From the NCBI GenBank assembly GCA_024636875.1, contig JAGXGJ010000004.1, positions 1 to 32,905 on the forward strand: 32,905 nt of DNA, written 5' to 3'. How positions within the stretch are numbered: the stretch's first letter is position 1; each line of letters starts with the position of its first letter. Position numbers and translations under genes: made by a program. The notes under the pieces are model-generated. The model ran no database searches, had not been told where the DNA came from, and saw only the letters and a list, made by a program, of their open reading frames with translations. Source of the stretch: Methylococcaceae bacterium. GTDB lineage: Bacteria > Pseudomonadota > Gammaproteobacteria > Methylococcales > Methylomonadaceae. This document shows, piece by piece, positions 1 through 8,729 of this stretch.

Positions 1-123
1 AAGCAGAAGCGAAAGCGGCTCACGACGTGGCACGCAATTGCGCAGCAAGTGCCGTATTTGGACAGCTTTGCGGATTTGGATCGCTTCGTCCGCGAGGAGT
101 TGGCCCAGGCTGGATGCGCTTAG
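1..123 (+). CDS. C-terminal fragment of an unidentified protein, truncated by the window edge
   Basis: Frame 1 is open from base 1 to TAG at 121-123 (KQKRKRLTTWHAIAQQVPYLDSFADLDRFVREELAQAGCA*). Confidence 0.4.
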   Translation, partial: KQKRKRLTTWHAIAQQVPYLDSFADLDRFVREELAQAGCA

Positions 124-131
124 CTTGATGC

Positions 132-180
132 GTATGGGTGCATACCCCTTCCCAATCATTGGCTTCATCCCAAAGGGATG
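132..180. repeat. Pair of short palindromes (REP-like)
   Basis: GTATG-GGTG-CATAC at 132-145 and CATCCC-AAA-GGGATG at 166-180; the second overlaps the proposed ATG at 178. Confidence 0.35.
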
Positions 181-1365
181 TTTCCTTATTGCTTAGCAAT
201 CTCTAATATTCATGCTCCTCGCTGGTCTGAAAGGCATACCGCTATTTTCTTCGCTTTAGTAGTTTATACGCTGATACTTTTCATTTTTGCAGGCGATTTC
301 GTATTCGACAGCTCGCTGAAGCAAGGTCCGAGTACGCCTCTCCTGTATAATAAATATTTCATTACTTCCGATAATGCCAAGATACCGGTTCGCAAATGGC
401 TTCCCGACAACCATCGGGTCATGGCGGTCATTATCGCCTTGCACGGATTTCTGAAGGATTTCGGGATTGCCTCTTATGCTTATGATCAGTGCGGCTTCGG
501 CAATGCGCCCCACCGGGGCTACTGGACAGAAATCAATATATCCACCCGTGATTTGACGGAATTTACCCAGCTGATTCGAAACCGGCATCCGGACGTTCCT
601 CTCTTCTTGCTCGGCAAAAGCATTAGTGCTGCCGAGATCATCGTGGCCATGACCAGCGATAAGCCGCCGCCAGCCGATGGCGTTATTTTATCCGCGCCAG
701 CGGTATGGGCGTGGGAATCCGTTCCCTGGTATCAAAAGGTCGGACTGTGGCTGGCCAATCACGCCGTTCCCTGGTTGCAGCTGACGGGCGCGAGCCTGCA
801 CCTCGTACCGACGGATAATATCAAAATGCTGCGAGAACTGAGCCACGATCCCCTGGTTCTTAAAAAATCAAGCATCCGCACCATTTACGGACTTGCCGAC
901 CTGATGAACCGGGCCTTTGAACATGCCAGGCAGTTAGACAAATTGACGCTGGTTTTTTACGGCGAACGCGATGAGATCGTTCCCAGGCGATCGGTATACC
1001 GCATGCTTAACTCGTTGCCCCCGGAGCGGGAGTGGCGTGTCGCTTTATACGAAAACGGCTACCACATGCTGCTGCGCGATTTGGAAGCCCAAAGATACTG
1101 GCGGGATATTGCCGCATGGATTAACAATCCTTCGCAAAAACTACCCTCCGGTGCCGATAAGCGGGCGGCGACGGTAAGATCGGAGGCTCGATTATTTTAT
1201 TGTGTTAACGCTGCTGGAAAGTGGAAACATTCAGATATGATTTTTCAGCCCAATTTATGGCTTTGGCTCTTGCTTGTTTTAAAGTCTTTACATCATCTTT
1301 TTCGTAAAGTTTTTTCATATAGTGATGCATTTTTAACCTGTCTTTTGAAAATCTATAGGCATTAG
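178..1365 (+). CDS. Alpha/beta hydrolase (monoacylglycerol lipase/lysophospholipase-like), probably degenerate; true start uncertain
   Basis: Motifs ALHGF, YAYDQCGFGNAPHRGYW, LLGKSIS, FYGERDEIVP and ENGYHMLLRD match the lysophospholipase-like family; the C-terminus runs about 160 nt into the convergent gene. Confidence 0.65.
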   Translation: MFPYCLAISNIHAPRWSERHTAIFFALVVYTLILFIFAGDFVFDSSLKQGPSTPLLYNKYFITSDNAKIPVRKWLPDNHRVMAVIIALHGFLKDFGIASYAYDQCGFGNAPHRGYWTEINISTRDLTEFTQLIRNRHPDVPLFLLGKSISAAEIIVAMTSDKPPPADGVILSAPAVWAWESVPWYQKVGLWLANHAVPWLQLTGASLHLVPTDNIKMLRELSHDPLVLKKSSIRTIYGLADLMNRAFEHARQLDKLTLVFYGERDEIVPRRSVYRMLNSLPPEREWRVALYENGYHMLLRDLEAQRYWRDIAAWINNPSQKLPSGADKRAATVRSEARLFYCVNAAGKWKHSDMIFQPNLWLWLLLVLKSLHHLFRKVFSYSDAFLTCLLKIYRH

Positions 1366-2209
1366 AAAAACAAGCTGCCGCCCTGCTTACGTCGCCCTTT
1401 ACCCCGAATACTTCGCCTAAATTTTCCCATGCTGCTGCACGATCTGGGGACAGGGTTAACGCTTTAGTTATTGCTTTTTGAGCCAAATCCAAATTACCTT
1501 GTTTTAAATAGGAAAAGCCCAGGTTATTTACGATTTCAATATCAGATTTGTCCAATTTATTGGCTTCTTCAAACATTTTTACCGCAGTATTAAAATCACC
1601 ATTTTTAGATGACGCTAAACCTTTAGCGTTAATCGCCCTCGCCGCCTTCTTGTTACCTTTTGCAGGTCCAGGTAAGCCTTCTATTTGAAGTTTTGTTTGT
1701 TGTATTTCCGATTCGTGACTTAATCCACCATCATTCAAAGCATATTCAAGCATATGCATAACCATCATTTGTGGCGTATCTGCTGACGAAATATTTTTAG
1801 TTTTATCCGGCTCAAGCTCCACCTGTTTAGTTTGCTCCAGGTTTACGGGCGCTCGCTGCATTGTTTTTACTAATGACTGTTGCGACGGTGTCGATGCCGC
1901 CTCCGCTGGTGCTTCCACTGGTTTGTGCTGCTCCGATGAGGATCGGGTAGCATTAGCTTCTTGATCTACTTTGGCCACATCAATTCCTTTATTTTCGCTT
2001 ATTCCGGCGTTTTCATTGTTCTGATAATCTTCACTTCCATGTCTTGTAAAAATGTATATACACAAGAAAACAAGCAGCGCCAAGACGACGCTGCCCACGA
2101 CACGATTGTAATTATCGATAACCCCGGGATTATCAATCCCACAATACGGGCAAGTTTTCGCTTCTGTTGAAACCTCTTTTTTACATTCTTTGCAGTTAGT
2201 TAATGCCAT
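1205..2209 (-). CDS. Zinc-ribbon, membrane-anchored TPR protein
   Basis: N-terminal CxxC...CPYCG zinc ribbon, one hydrophobic segment (VVGSVVLALLVFLCIYIF), then TPR-like repeats (INAKGLASSKNGDFNTAVKMFEEANKLDKSDIEIVNNLGFSYLKQGNLDLAQKAITKALTLSPD). Confidence 0.75.
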   Translation of the reverse strand: MALTNCKECKKEVSTEAKTCPYCGIDNPGVIDNYNRVVGSVVLALLVFLCIYIFTRHGSEDYQNNENAGISENKGIDVAKVDQEANATRSSSEQHKPVEAPAEAASTPSQQSLVKTMQRAPVNLEQTKQVELEPDKTKNISSADTPQMMVMHMLEYALNDGGLSHESEIQQTKLQIEGLPGPAKGNKKAARAINAKGLASSKNGDFNTAVKMFEEANKLDKSDIEIVNNLGFSYLKQGNLDLAQKAITKALTLSPDRAAAWENLGEVFGVKGDVSRAAACFSNAYRFSKDRLKMHHYMKKLYEKDDVKTLKQARAKAINWAEKSYLNVSTFQQR

Positions 2210-2389
2210 GGGCTTCCCTTCATAAATAATTGCTGTTGGATTGCTCTAGAGCACCCTGCAATTGGCTATGTTGGCTAACTTTTAGCCAGTAAACATTGTG
2301 TATTGCCAAGTGTTATGACAGCGCTCTTGATAGAAAAAGAATATTAAACTGAAAACTATTCCAAAACGGCGCGGCCCCCGGGCTCTTGC

Positions 2390-2548
2390 TCATGTGATGG
2401 TGAGACTGTGGTGCATTAGCCCCAAGATGCCCACGACAATCAAATATACAGCTACGAAATAATTTAAAAACCTCGGTACCAGCAAAATTAATATACCTAT
2501 TACGATTGCCAGTATGGGTTCGATTGCAAGGTTCATATACATATTCAT
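2390..2548 (-). CDS. Small membrane protein, DUF3096-like
   Basis: Manual translation: MNMYMNLAIEPILAIVIGILILLVPRFLNYFVAVYLIVVGILGLMHHSLTIT*, preceded by AAGGAG. Below the ORF-track length cutoff; the track gives another frame (2313..2618) here. Confidence 0.75.
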   Translation of the reverse strand: MNMYMNLAIEPILAIVIGILILLVPRFLNYFVAVYLIVVGILGLMHHSLTIT

Positions 2549-3019
2549 CGTAGTTCTCCTTAAAGTAAGTTAAAAAAGTCTGGCGGCAAGATCGGACGTT
2601 ATTTGTACAGTATCTCACATGGCCGCTGTCGGTGGCTATATAGGGTAGCTGGCCGACGTTCGCAATGGATGACTATTCAGAAGAACGGGATTCTTTTCAG
2701 CAACAAATATCGTTACTTCTGAGTTTTTGTCTCAAATAGTGTTCAAAAAACAGAGGTTTTCTGGACAGGTTGGCAGGATAGATCCGTCCAGCTTGAAAGA
2801 CTGGCATTCTTGCTAGCCCGAAATATGCGTTTTTGTAATTAATGCGACAAAAGCAAAAATTCTTGACCTGTTGGTTGCTCATTTTGGGGGAGAACAAATT
2901 ATCGTGGTTTAAATCCAAATTTTTACAAATTATCAGAGTTATAATTTATTTTCTTTTTCGTTGCCTAGACTTGGTGAGTATGTCCTGTTTCCTATGGCTT
3001 AAATTCGTACCTGCAATCC

Positions 3020-4522
3020 ATGCGATTTTCATCGAATAACTATTGGGATTTTGTAGCCGTCATTGCGGGTATTTTGTTCACTCTGGCATTTGCTCCTTTT
3101 GATTATTCCTATCTGGCGTTGGCGGCGCTGAGCCTGCTGTTCGCTTCCTGGCAAAATATTTCACCCGGCCGGGCGCTGTTGAGAGGGTATTTATTTGGCT
3201 TGGGATCATTCGGCTTGGGGGTATCCTGGGTTTATATCAGTATTCATGATTTTGGCAGGGCCAATATAGCCAGTTCTGGCCTGCTAACCGGTATATTTGT
3301 TGGTTTTTGGGCCTTGTTTCCGGGCCTGGCAGGCTATCTTTCAGTAAAGATATTGCCAATAAACAGAGGGCTTATCTCAATGATGTCCATACCCGTCGTT
3401 TGGTTGTTAGTCGAATATTTCCGCGGCGATCTGGTGCTCAACGGCTTTCCCTGGCTGCAGATCGCCTACTCACAACTGGAAACGCCTTTGGCGGGCTATA
3501 TTCCTGTAGTTGGTGTTTACGGCACGGGTTTTTTAGCGGCTTTGACCGCATCCATTATTCTATGTATTTTTCAAACCCGGAAATACTGGCTGTTGCTGAC
3601 AATTGTTCTCGCCGTTATATGGACTACAGGCAGCATCTTGCAGGCGATAAAATGGACCCAAGCGATAGGCAATCCCATCCAGGTCTCATTGATTCAAGGC
3701 AATATCACGCAGGATCAAAAGTGGCTGCCGGAAAACCGAATCAATACCTTGCTGCACTATAAAAAAATGACCGAACAGCATTGGAATTCTGCTGTCATCG
3801 TTTGGCCTGAAACATCAATTCCGGCTTATTTATCCGAGGTAAACGAGTGGTTTTTATTGCCCTTAAGTGAAGCCGCCCGGCAGCATAATACGGATTTAAT
3901 TGTCAGCCTCCCGGCACATGGAATTTCGGAGAAGGAAAAATATAATGCCGTTATGACGCTGGGTAAAGAAATGGCTATCTATCGAAAGAAGCATTTATTG
4001 CCTTTCGGCGAATATATGCCCTGGCAACCTGTGTCCGGATTTATATTAAACAGCCTGGCGATAAAATTGGGCAATTTCAAGTCTGGCGGTATCGATCAAC
4101 CCTTGCTGAAAGCGGCAGGCTATCCCTTTATAACATCCATTTGTTATGAAGATGCCTTTGGCAATGAAGGCATTCGAGGTTTGCCGGATGCCGCCTACCT
4201 GGTTAATGTCACCAATGATGGCTGGTTCGGAGATTCAATAGAGCCTTATCAGCATCTGCAAATTGCCAGAATGCGGGCAGTGGAAACAGGACGTTTTTTA
4301 TTGCGATCCACCAATACCGGAGCAACAGCGATTGTTGCGCCTGATGGCAAAATTATCAGTCAGGCGCCTTTATTTAAAGCTACAACGCTGAACGGAATGC
4401 TAACCCCGATGGGTGGAATGACACCTTATGCTCGATTGGGCGATACGCCGATTGTATATAGTATGCTGATATTACTTTTTGTTATGGTTGTTTTGGCTAG
4501 AAGGCAAAAGGTGAAAGGCTAA
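3020..4522 (+). CDS. lnt: Apolipoprotein N-acyltransferase
   Basis: Hydrophobic N-terminal half plus nitrilase-like C-terminal domain (WPETSIPAYL, KKHLLPFGEYMP, SICYEDAFG, VNVTNDGWFGDS). Confidence 0.93.
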   Translation: MRFSSNNYWDFVAVIAGILFTLAFAPFDYSYLALAALSLLFASWQNISPGRALLRGYLFGLGSFGLGVSWVYISIHDFGRANIASSGLLTGIFVGFWALFPGLAGYLSVKILPINRGLISMMSIPVVWLLVEYFRGDLVLNGFPWLQIAYSQLETPLAGYIPVVGVYGTGFLAALTASIILCIFQTRKYWLLLTIVLAVIWTTGSILQAIKWTQAIGNPIQVSLIQGNITQDQKWLPENRINTLLHYKKMTEQHWNSAVIVWPETSIPAYLSEVNEWFLLPLSEAARQHNTDLIVSLPAHGISEKEKYNAVMTLGKEMAIYRKKHLLPFGEYMPWQPVSGFILNSLAIKLGNFKSGGIDQPLLKAAGYPFITSICYEDAFGNEGIRGLPDAAYLVNVTNDGWFGDSIEPYQHLQIARMRAVETGRFLLRSTNTGATAIVAPDGKIISQAPLFKATTLNGMLTPMGGMTPYARLGDTPIVYSMLILLFVMVVLARRQKVKG

Positions 4523-4559
4523 AAACAAACTGCACCTTTCACCTTTCACCTTTCACCTT
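4507..4559. repeat. Heptanucleotide array CCTTTCA x3 with an inverted arm, between lnt and ilvA
   Basis: CCTTTCA at 4535-4541, 4542-4548 and 4549-4555; AAAGGTGAAAGG at 4507-4518 is the exact reverse complement of CCTTTCACCTTT at 4535-4546. Confidence 0.85.
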
Positions 4560-4565
4560 GTCCCT

Positions 4566-6089
4566 TTATTTCATGCCGCCAGAAAACAAACGATAGGCCG
4601 GATTTTCTGTTTCTTCACGGTAGACAAAATCCAGCTCATCGAGACAATGTTGAAACGCCTGTTTTTCAGGTTCAGGTATTTGCACGCCCATCAACACTTT
4701 GCCAAATGCGGCTCCGTGATTGCGATAATGGAATAAGCTGATATTCCAGCGTCCGCCAAGGTGTGTCAAAAATTTTAATAATGCATCTGGCCGTTCAGTA
4801 AATTGAACGCTATAGACACACTCGCCGATTTCGCAGGGTGCATGTCCACCCACCATATAACGAATATGCTCTTTTGCCAGTTCGTTGGCGGTCATATCGG
4901 TCACCTGAAATCCTTGCGCCTGTAACTGCTTTATAATTGTCGCCCGGTCTGATTCGAGTCCATTGCTGGAGATGCCAACAAAAACCCGTGCAAGTTCTGC
5001 ATCAAAATAGCGATAATTGAATTCGGTAATACTGCGCCCGCCCAGTAATTTACAAAACGCTAAAAAACTGCCCGGCATTTCAGGAATACTGACCGCCAAT
5101 AAAATTTCCCGGTGTTCGCCGACTTGGGCACGCTCGGCTACATAGCGCAAGCGGTCGAAGTTGATATTGGCGCCGCTGTCTATCGCAATCAGAACTTGCC
5201 CCGTTATTTGCTCACGCTCTACATATTTCTTTAACCCGGCGATTGCCAAGGCGCCCGCCGGTTCGGCTATCGAACGGGTATCATCAAAAATATCCTTGAT
5301 CGCTGCGCAGATTTCATCGGTATTAACGGTAATCACTTCATCAACATGGCTTTGCGCGATACGAAAAGGCTCTGCTCCGACCTGTTTAACGGCAACGCCA
5401 TCGGCAAATAAACCGACTTGTTCAATGATGACACGGCTGTCTGCTTTCAGTGCGCGATTGAGACAATCGGCATCATCCGGCTCTACACCAATAATTTTTA
5501 TGTCAGGGCGCACAAATTTTACATAGACTGCAATACCGGCAATTAACCCGCCACCGCCCACAGGTACAAAAATAGCGTTTAATTCGCCAGGATGCTGTCT
5601 GAGGATTTCCAGCGCAATCGTACCCTGTCCGGCAATGATATCAGGATCATCAAAGGGATGAATAAACACCCTGCCGTTTTGTATCGCCAATTCATTGGCA
5701 TAGGCATAAGTCTCGCTGTAGGAATCGCCAAATAAAATAATATCGGCGCCCATCGCTTTAACGGATTTGACCTTGATTTCCGGGGTGGTGGCCGGCATCA
5801 CGATCAGGGCTCTAATATTCAGCCTTTTTGCTGCCAAAGCCACTCCCTGTGCATGATTTCCAGCGGATGCGGCAATCACCCCTTTTGCTCTGGACGGCTC
5901 ATCCAGCATCGACATTTTGTTATAAGCGCCGCGTAATTTAAACGAAAACACCGATTGCAAATCTTCCCGTTTTAAAAAAACCCGGTTTGCCAGCCGTTCC
6001 GACAGGTAGTGGGCGAAATCCAGCGGCGTCTCTATGGCAACGTCATAAACTTTGGCTCGTAAAATTTTTTCTATGTAGTTTTGGGGCAT
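4566..6089 (-). CDS. ilvA: Threonine ammonia-lyase (biosynthetic threonine dehydratase)
   Basis: PLP site FKLRGAYNKM, SAGNHAQGVALAA, GGGGLIAG; long C-terminal ACT-type regulatory region. Start placed at MPQNYIEKILRAKVYDVA rather than the track's upstream Met (6143). Confidence 0.93.
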   Translation of the reverse strand: MPQNYIEKILRAKVYDVAIETPLDFAHYLSERLANRVFLKREDLQSVFSFKLRGAYNKMSMLDEPSRAKGVIAASAGNHAQGVALAAKRLNIRALIVMPATTPEIKVKSVKAMGADIILFGDSYSETYAYANELAIQNGRVFIHPFDDPDIIAGQGTIALEILRQHPGELNAIFVPVGGGGLIAGIAVYVKFVRPDIKIIGVEPDDADCLNRALKADSRVIIEQVGLFADGVAVKQVGAEPFRIAQSHVDEVITVNTDEICAAIKDIFDDTRSIAEPAGALAIAGLKKYVEREQITGQVLIAIDSGANINFDRLRYVAERAQVGEHREILLAVSIPEMPGSFLAFCKLLGGRSITEFNYRYFDAELARVFVGISSNGLESDRATIIKQLQAQGFQVTDMTANELAKEHIRYMVGGHAPCEIGECVYSVQFTERPDALLKFLTHLGGRWNISLFHYRNHGAAFGKVLMGVQIPEPEKQAFQHCLDELDFVYREETENPAYRLFSGGMK

Positions 6090-6163
6090 TTTTAAAAAAA
6101 TCGGCTGAAGAATGTCTGATTCTGCGGTATTATCGCATACCATTTACTTTATTACGGTAGCTC

Positions 6164-6820
6164 ATGATGACACAAGATGAATTAAAACAAAAAGTTGCTC
6201 AAGCCGCTTTACACTATATAAAAGATGTTGCCATTGTTGGCGTAGGTACGGGTTCTACGGTGAAACACTTCATCGATTTTTTGGCCGATTTTAAAGCGAA
6301 TATTGACGGAGCCGTCTCCAGTTCTGAAATGAGTACCGCGCATTTAAAAAAGGCCGGCATTCCTGTGCTTGACCTGAACGCAGTCGGCACACTGGATGTT
6401 TATATCGATGGTGCCGACGAAGTGAGTCCTCACAAGCATTTGATTAAAGGCGGCGGCGGTGCATTGACACGCGAAAAAATTATCGCCGCAGCCAGCAAGA
6501 AGTTTATATGTATTGTCGATGAAACCAAATGCGTTGATGTCCTGGGCGCATTTCCTCTGCCGGTTGAAGTAATTCCGATGGCAAGAAGTTATGTTGCCAG
6601 AGAACTTGTTAAATTGGGCGGCCAGCCGGTATGGCGGGAAAATGTTATTACCGATAACCACAATGTGATTCTTGATGTTCATAACCTGGAAATTATGGAG
6701 CCGGTCAAGCTGGAACAAATTATCAATAATATTACCGGCGTGGTCACCGTTGGTATATTTGCCATGCGTCCTGCTGATGTGGTGTTAGTCGGCAAGGGCG
6801 ATGAAGTAATTACACGGTAA
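6164..6820 (+). CDS. rpiA: Ribose-5-phosphate isomerase A
   Basis: [35 protein letters not shown]. Confidence 0.95.
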   Translation: MMTQDELKQKVAQAALHYIKDVAIVGVGTGSTVKHFIDFLADFKANIDGAVSSSEMSTAHLKKAGIPVLDLNAVGTLDVYIDGADEVSPHKHLIKGGGGALTREKIIAAASKKFICIVDETKCVDVLGAFPLPVEVIPMARSYVARELVKLGGQPVWRENVITDNHNVILDVHNLEIMEPVKLEQIINNITGVVTVGIFAMRPADVVLVGKGDEVITR

Positions 6821-6875
6821 TCTGTCTTATTTTTCGGGGTGACTGACTGCCTGGCCGCCCCAACCCGTCAGGGCA

Positions 6876-7400
6876 TTATAAATATTCATTTTTTAACTGA
6901 ATATATTGCTGAGCGGAATATTCCAGAAATTCTTTTTCAGTTGCGGTCAAAGGTCTTGTCTGTTTGGCGGGCGAACCAACATATAAATAACCGCTTTCCA
7001 GCTTTTTCCCCGGCGTAACCAGCGCGCCGGCGCCTAACATCACATAATCTTCGAGAACGGCATCATCCATTATGATTGCACCTATACCGATTAAACAATA
7101 ATCACCTACTGTACAGGCGTGCACTACGGCTCTATGACCAATAGTCACACCTTTGCCTATAATTAAAGGATGGCCTTCGGGTGAAAACCTGCCCGCATGA
7201 GACACATGCAGGACGGAACCATCCTGCACATTGGTGCCAGCACCGATTTTTATGCTTTCGACATCGCCTCTGACTACGGTTGCAGGCCAAATCGATACAT
7301 CATCACCAAGGCTTACATCACCAATGACTACAGCGCTGTCATCAATATAAACCGAGTTGCCGATGTTGGGATGTTTGTTATTAAAGGTTCTAACGGACAC
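6876..7400 (-). CDS. Gamma carbonic anhydrase family protein (left-handed beta-helix hexapeptide repeats)
   Basis: SVYIDDSAVVIGDVSLGDDVSIWPATVVRGDVESIKIGAGTNVQDGSVLHVSH... matches the YrdA/CaiE-type family. Confidence 0.9.
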   Translation of the reverse strand: MSVRTFNNKHPNIGNSVYIDDSAVVIGDVSLGDDVSIWPATVVRGDVESIKIGAGTNVQDGSVLHVSHAGRFSPEGHPLIIGKGVTIGHRAVVHACTVGDYCLIGIGAIIMDDAVLEDYVMLGAGALVTPGKKLESGYLYVGSPAKQTRPLTATEKEFLEYSAQQYIQLKNEYL

Positions 7401-7479
7401 AATAGACTTCCTGATTTTTTCATTAACTCAAAGGCAAACGGGATAGTGACATAAAATCAACGTTAAGCGCTAGTTAAAA

Positions 7480-7631
7480 CTTAATTGGAGCAACTGGTAA
7501 TGTTAGTTCAGGCGAACATAAAAAATTCAAAAGAGCCCCTTTTTCATCAGGAGATGATTTGGAGGAGGCCGTAAAAACCAGTTGATCATAGCTCGCGGCC
7601 TAATCCTTTCCCTGTGAAGAGGGAATTTTTT
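7480..7631 (+). ncRNA. Candidate structured non-coding transcript ending in an intrinsic terminator
   Basis: ORF-poor intergenic stretch with ATGTT..AACAT hairpin, AGGCCG (7566-7571)...CGGCCT (7596-7601) stem, then TTCCCT-GTGAAG-AGGGAA-TTTTTT. 5' end is a guess. Confidence 0.3.
7608..7631 (+). terminator. Rho-independent terminator
   Basis: TTCCCT (7608-7613), loop GTGAAG, AGGGAA (7620-7625), T6. Confidence 0.7.
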
Positions 7632-7686
7632 GACCTTCCAATTAGTCTACATTGCAACAAACTTCTGTTCTCTGTATCCTGCACAC

Positions 7687-8154
7687 ATGCAAATAAATCT
7701 CATCTCAGTAGGAAACCGTATGCCAGGCTGGGTGCAGCAGGGCTATGATGAATATGCCAAACGCCTGCCGCGTGAATGCGAATTGGCGCTTAAAGAAATT
7801 GTGCCGGGTAAACGCAGCAAAAACAGTGATATTGCTCGTATAGTCAAAGACGAAGGTGAACGCATGATAGCGGCTATCCCGCAGGGTGCGCACATTGTGA
7901 CTTTGGATATACCCGGCAAGCCGTGGACTACGACCGAATTGGCACGGACGCTGCAGCGGTGGCTGGAAGGCGGTCAACATATTGCCTTGCTGCTCGGCGG
8001 ACCGGAAGGTTTGGCGGATTGCGCCAAACAACTGGCGCGAGAATCATGGAGTTTGTCCAGGCTTACGTTTCCGCATCCACTGGTGCGTATTATTGTCGCA
8101 GAACAACTTTACCGCGCCTGGAGTATTCTTCATAACCACCCCTATCATCGCTAA
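7687..8154 (+). CDS. rlmH: 23S rRNA (pseudouridine1915-N3)-methyltransferase
   Basis: [28 protein letters not shown]...LLLGGPEGL...[26 protein letters not shown]; start moved to the internal Met. Confidence 0.95.
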   Translation: MQINLISVGNRMPGWVQQGYDEYAKRLPRECELALKEIVPGKRSKNSDIARIVKDEGERMIAAIPQGAHIVTLDIPGKPWTTTELARTLQRWLEGGQHIALLLGGPEGLADCAKQLARESWSLSRLTFPHPLVRIIVAEQLYRAWSILHNHPYHR

Positions 8155-8729
8155 TGTCCGTACAAATTATTCTTGCCTCATCATCTCCACGTCGAAAAGA
8201 ACTGCTGGATCAAATAAGAGTCAAGTTTAAAATTTATCCGGTTGATCTTGATGAAGCCCCATTGGCTAATGAAACGCCGTTGAATTACGTACAGCGTCTG
8301 GCTGCTGAAAAATCGGCGGCGTGTGTGGCTCAACTCGCTACTGATACACCTGTTTTAGCCGCAGATACGGCGGTTATTTTGGGCGGTGTGATTATGGGCA
8401 AACCTAAAAACGAAACTGAAGCTTTGGCCATGTTGACGCAGTTGTCAGGTAAAACCCATCAGGTTTATAGTGCGATTTCGCTTAGGGGGCGTGAGCACAA
8501 TCAGGCAGTCAGTATTACCGACGTGACTTTCAGGCGCCTGACAAAAAAGGAAATAGTCGATTATTTGCATAGCGGGGAACCGCTTGGTAAAGCAGGCAGC
8601 TATGCCATTCAGGGCATGGGCAGCATTTTTGTGGAATCGATAAAAGGCAGTTTTTCCGGAGTCGTAGGTTTGCCCTTGTTTGAAACTGCGCAACTTTTAG
8701 CTAAACAAGGCATAAAGCTTTTCAAATGA
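8154..8729 (+). CDS. maf: Maf-family nucleotide pyrophosphatase
   Basis: IILASSSPRRKELLDQI, ADTAVILGG, KPKNETEALAMLTQLSGKTHQVYSAI. Confidence 0.94.
   Translation: MSVQIILASSSPRRKELLDQIRVKFKIYPVDLDEAPLANETPLNYVQRLAAEKSAACVAQLATDTPVLAADTAVILGGVIMGKPKNETEALAMLTQLSGKTHQVYSAISLRGREHNQAVSITDVTFRRLTKKEIVDYLHSGEPLGKAGSYAIQGMGSIFVESIKGSFSGVVGLPLFETAQLLAKQGIKLFK

Noticed and set aside
2313-2618. 101-aa minus ORF in the track
   Set aside because: Composition is not protein-like; another minus frame (2390..2548) with a ribosome site gives a recognisable DUF3096-like protein.
4535-4555. CRISPR-like repeats (CCTTTCA, CCTTGAA, GGCTTTATT arrays)
   Set aside because: Units of 7-9 bp are directly adjacent with no spacers and no cas genes; they are simple tandem repeats.
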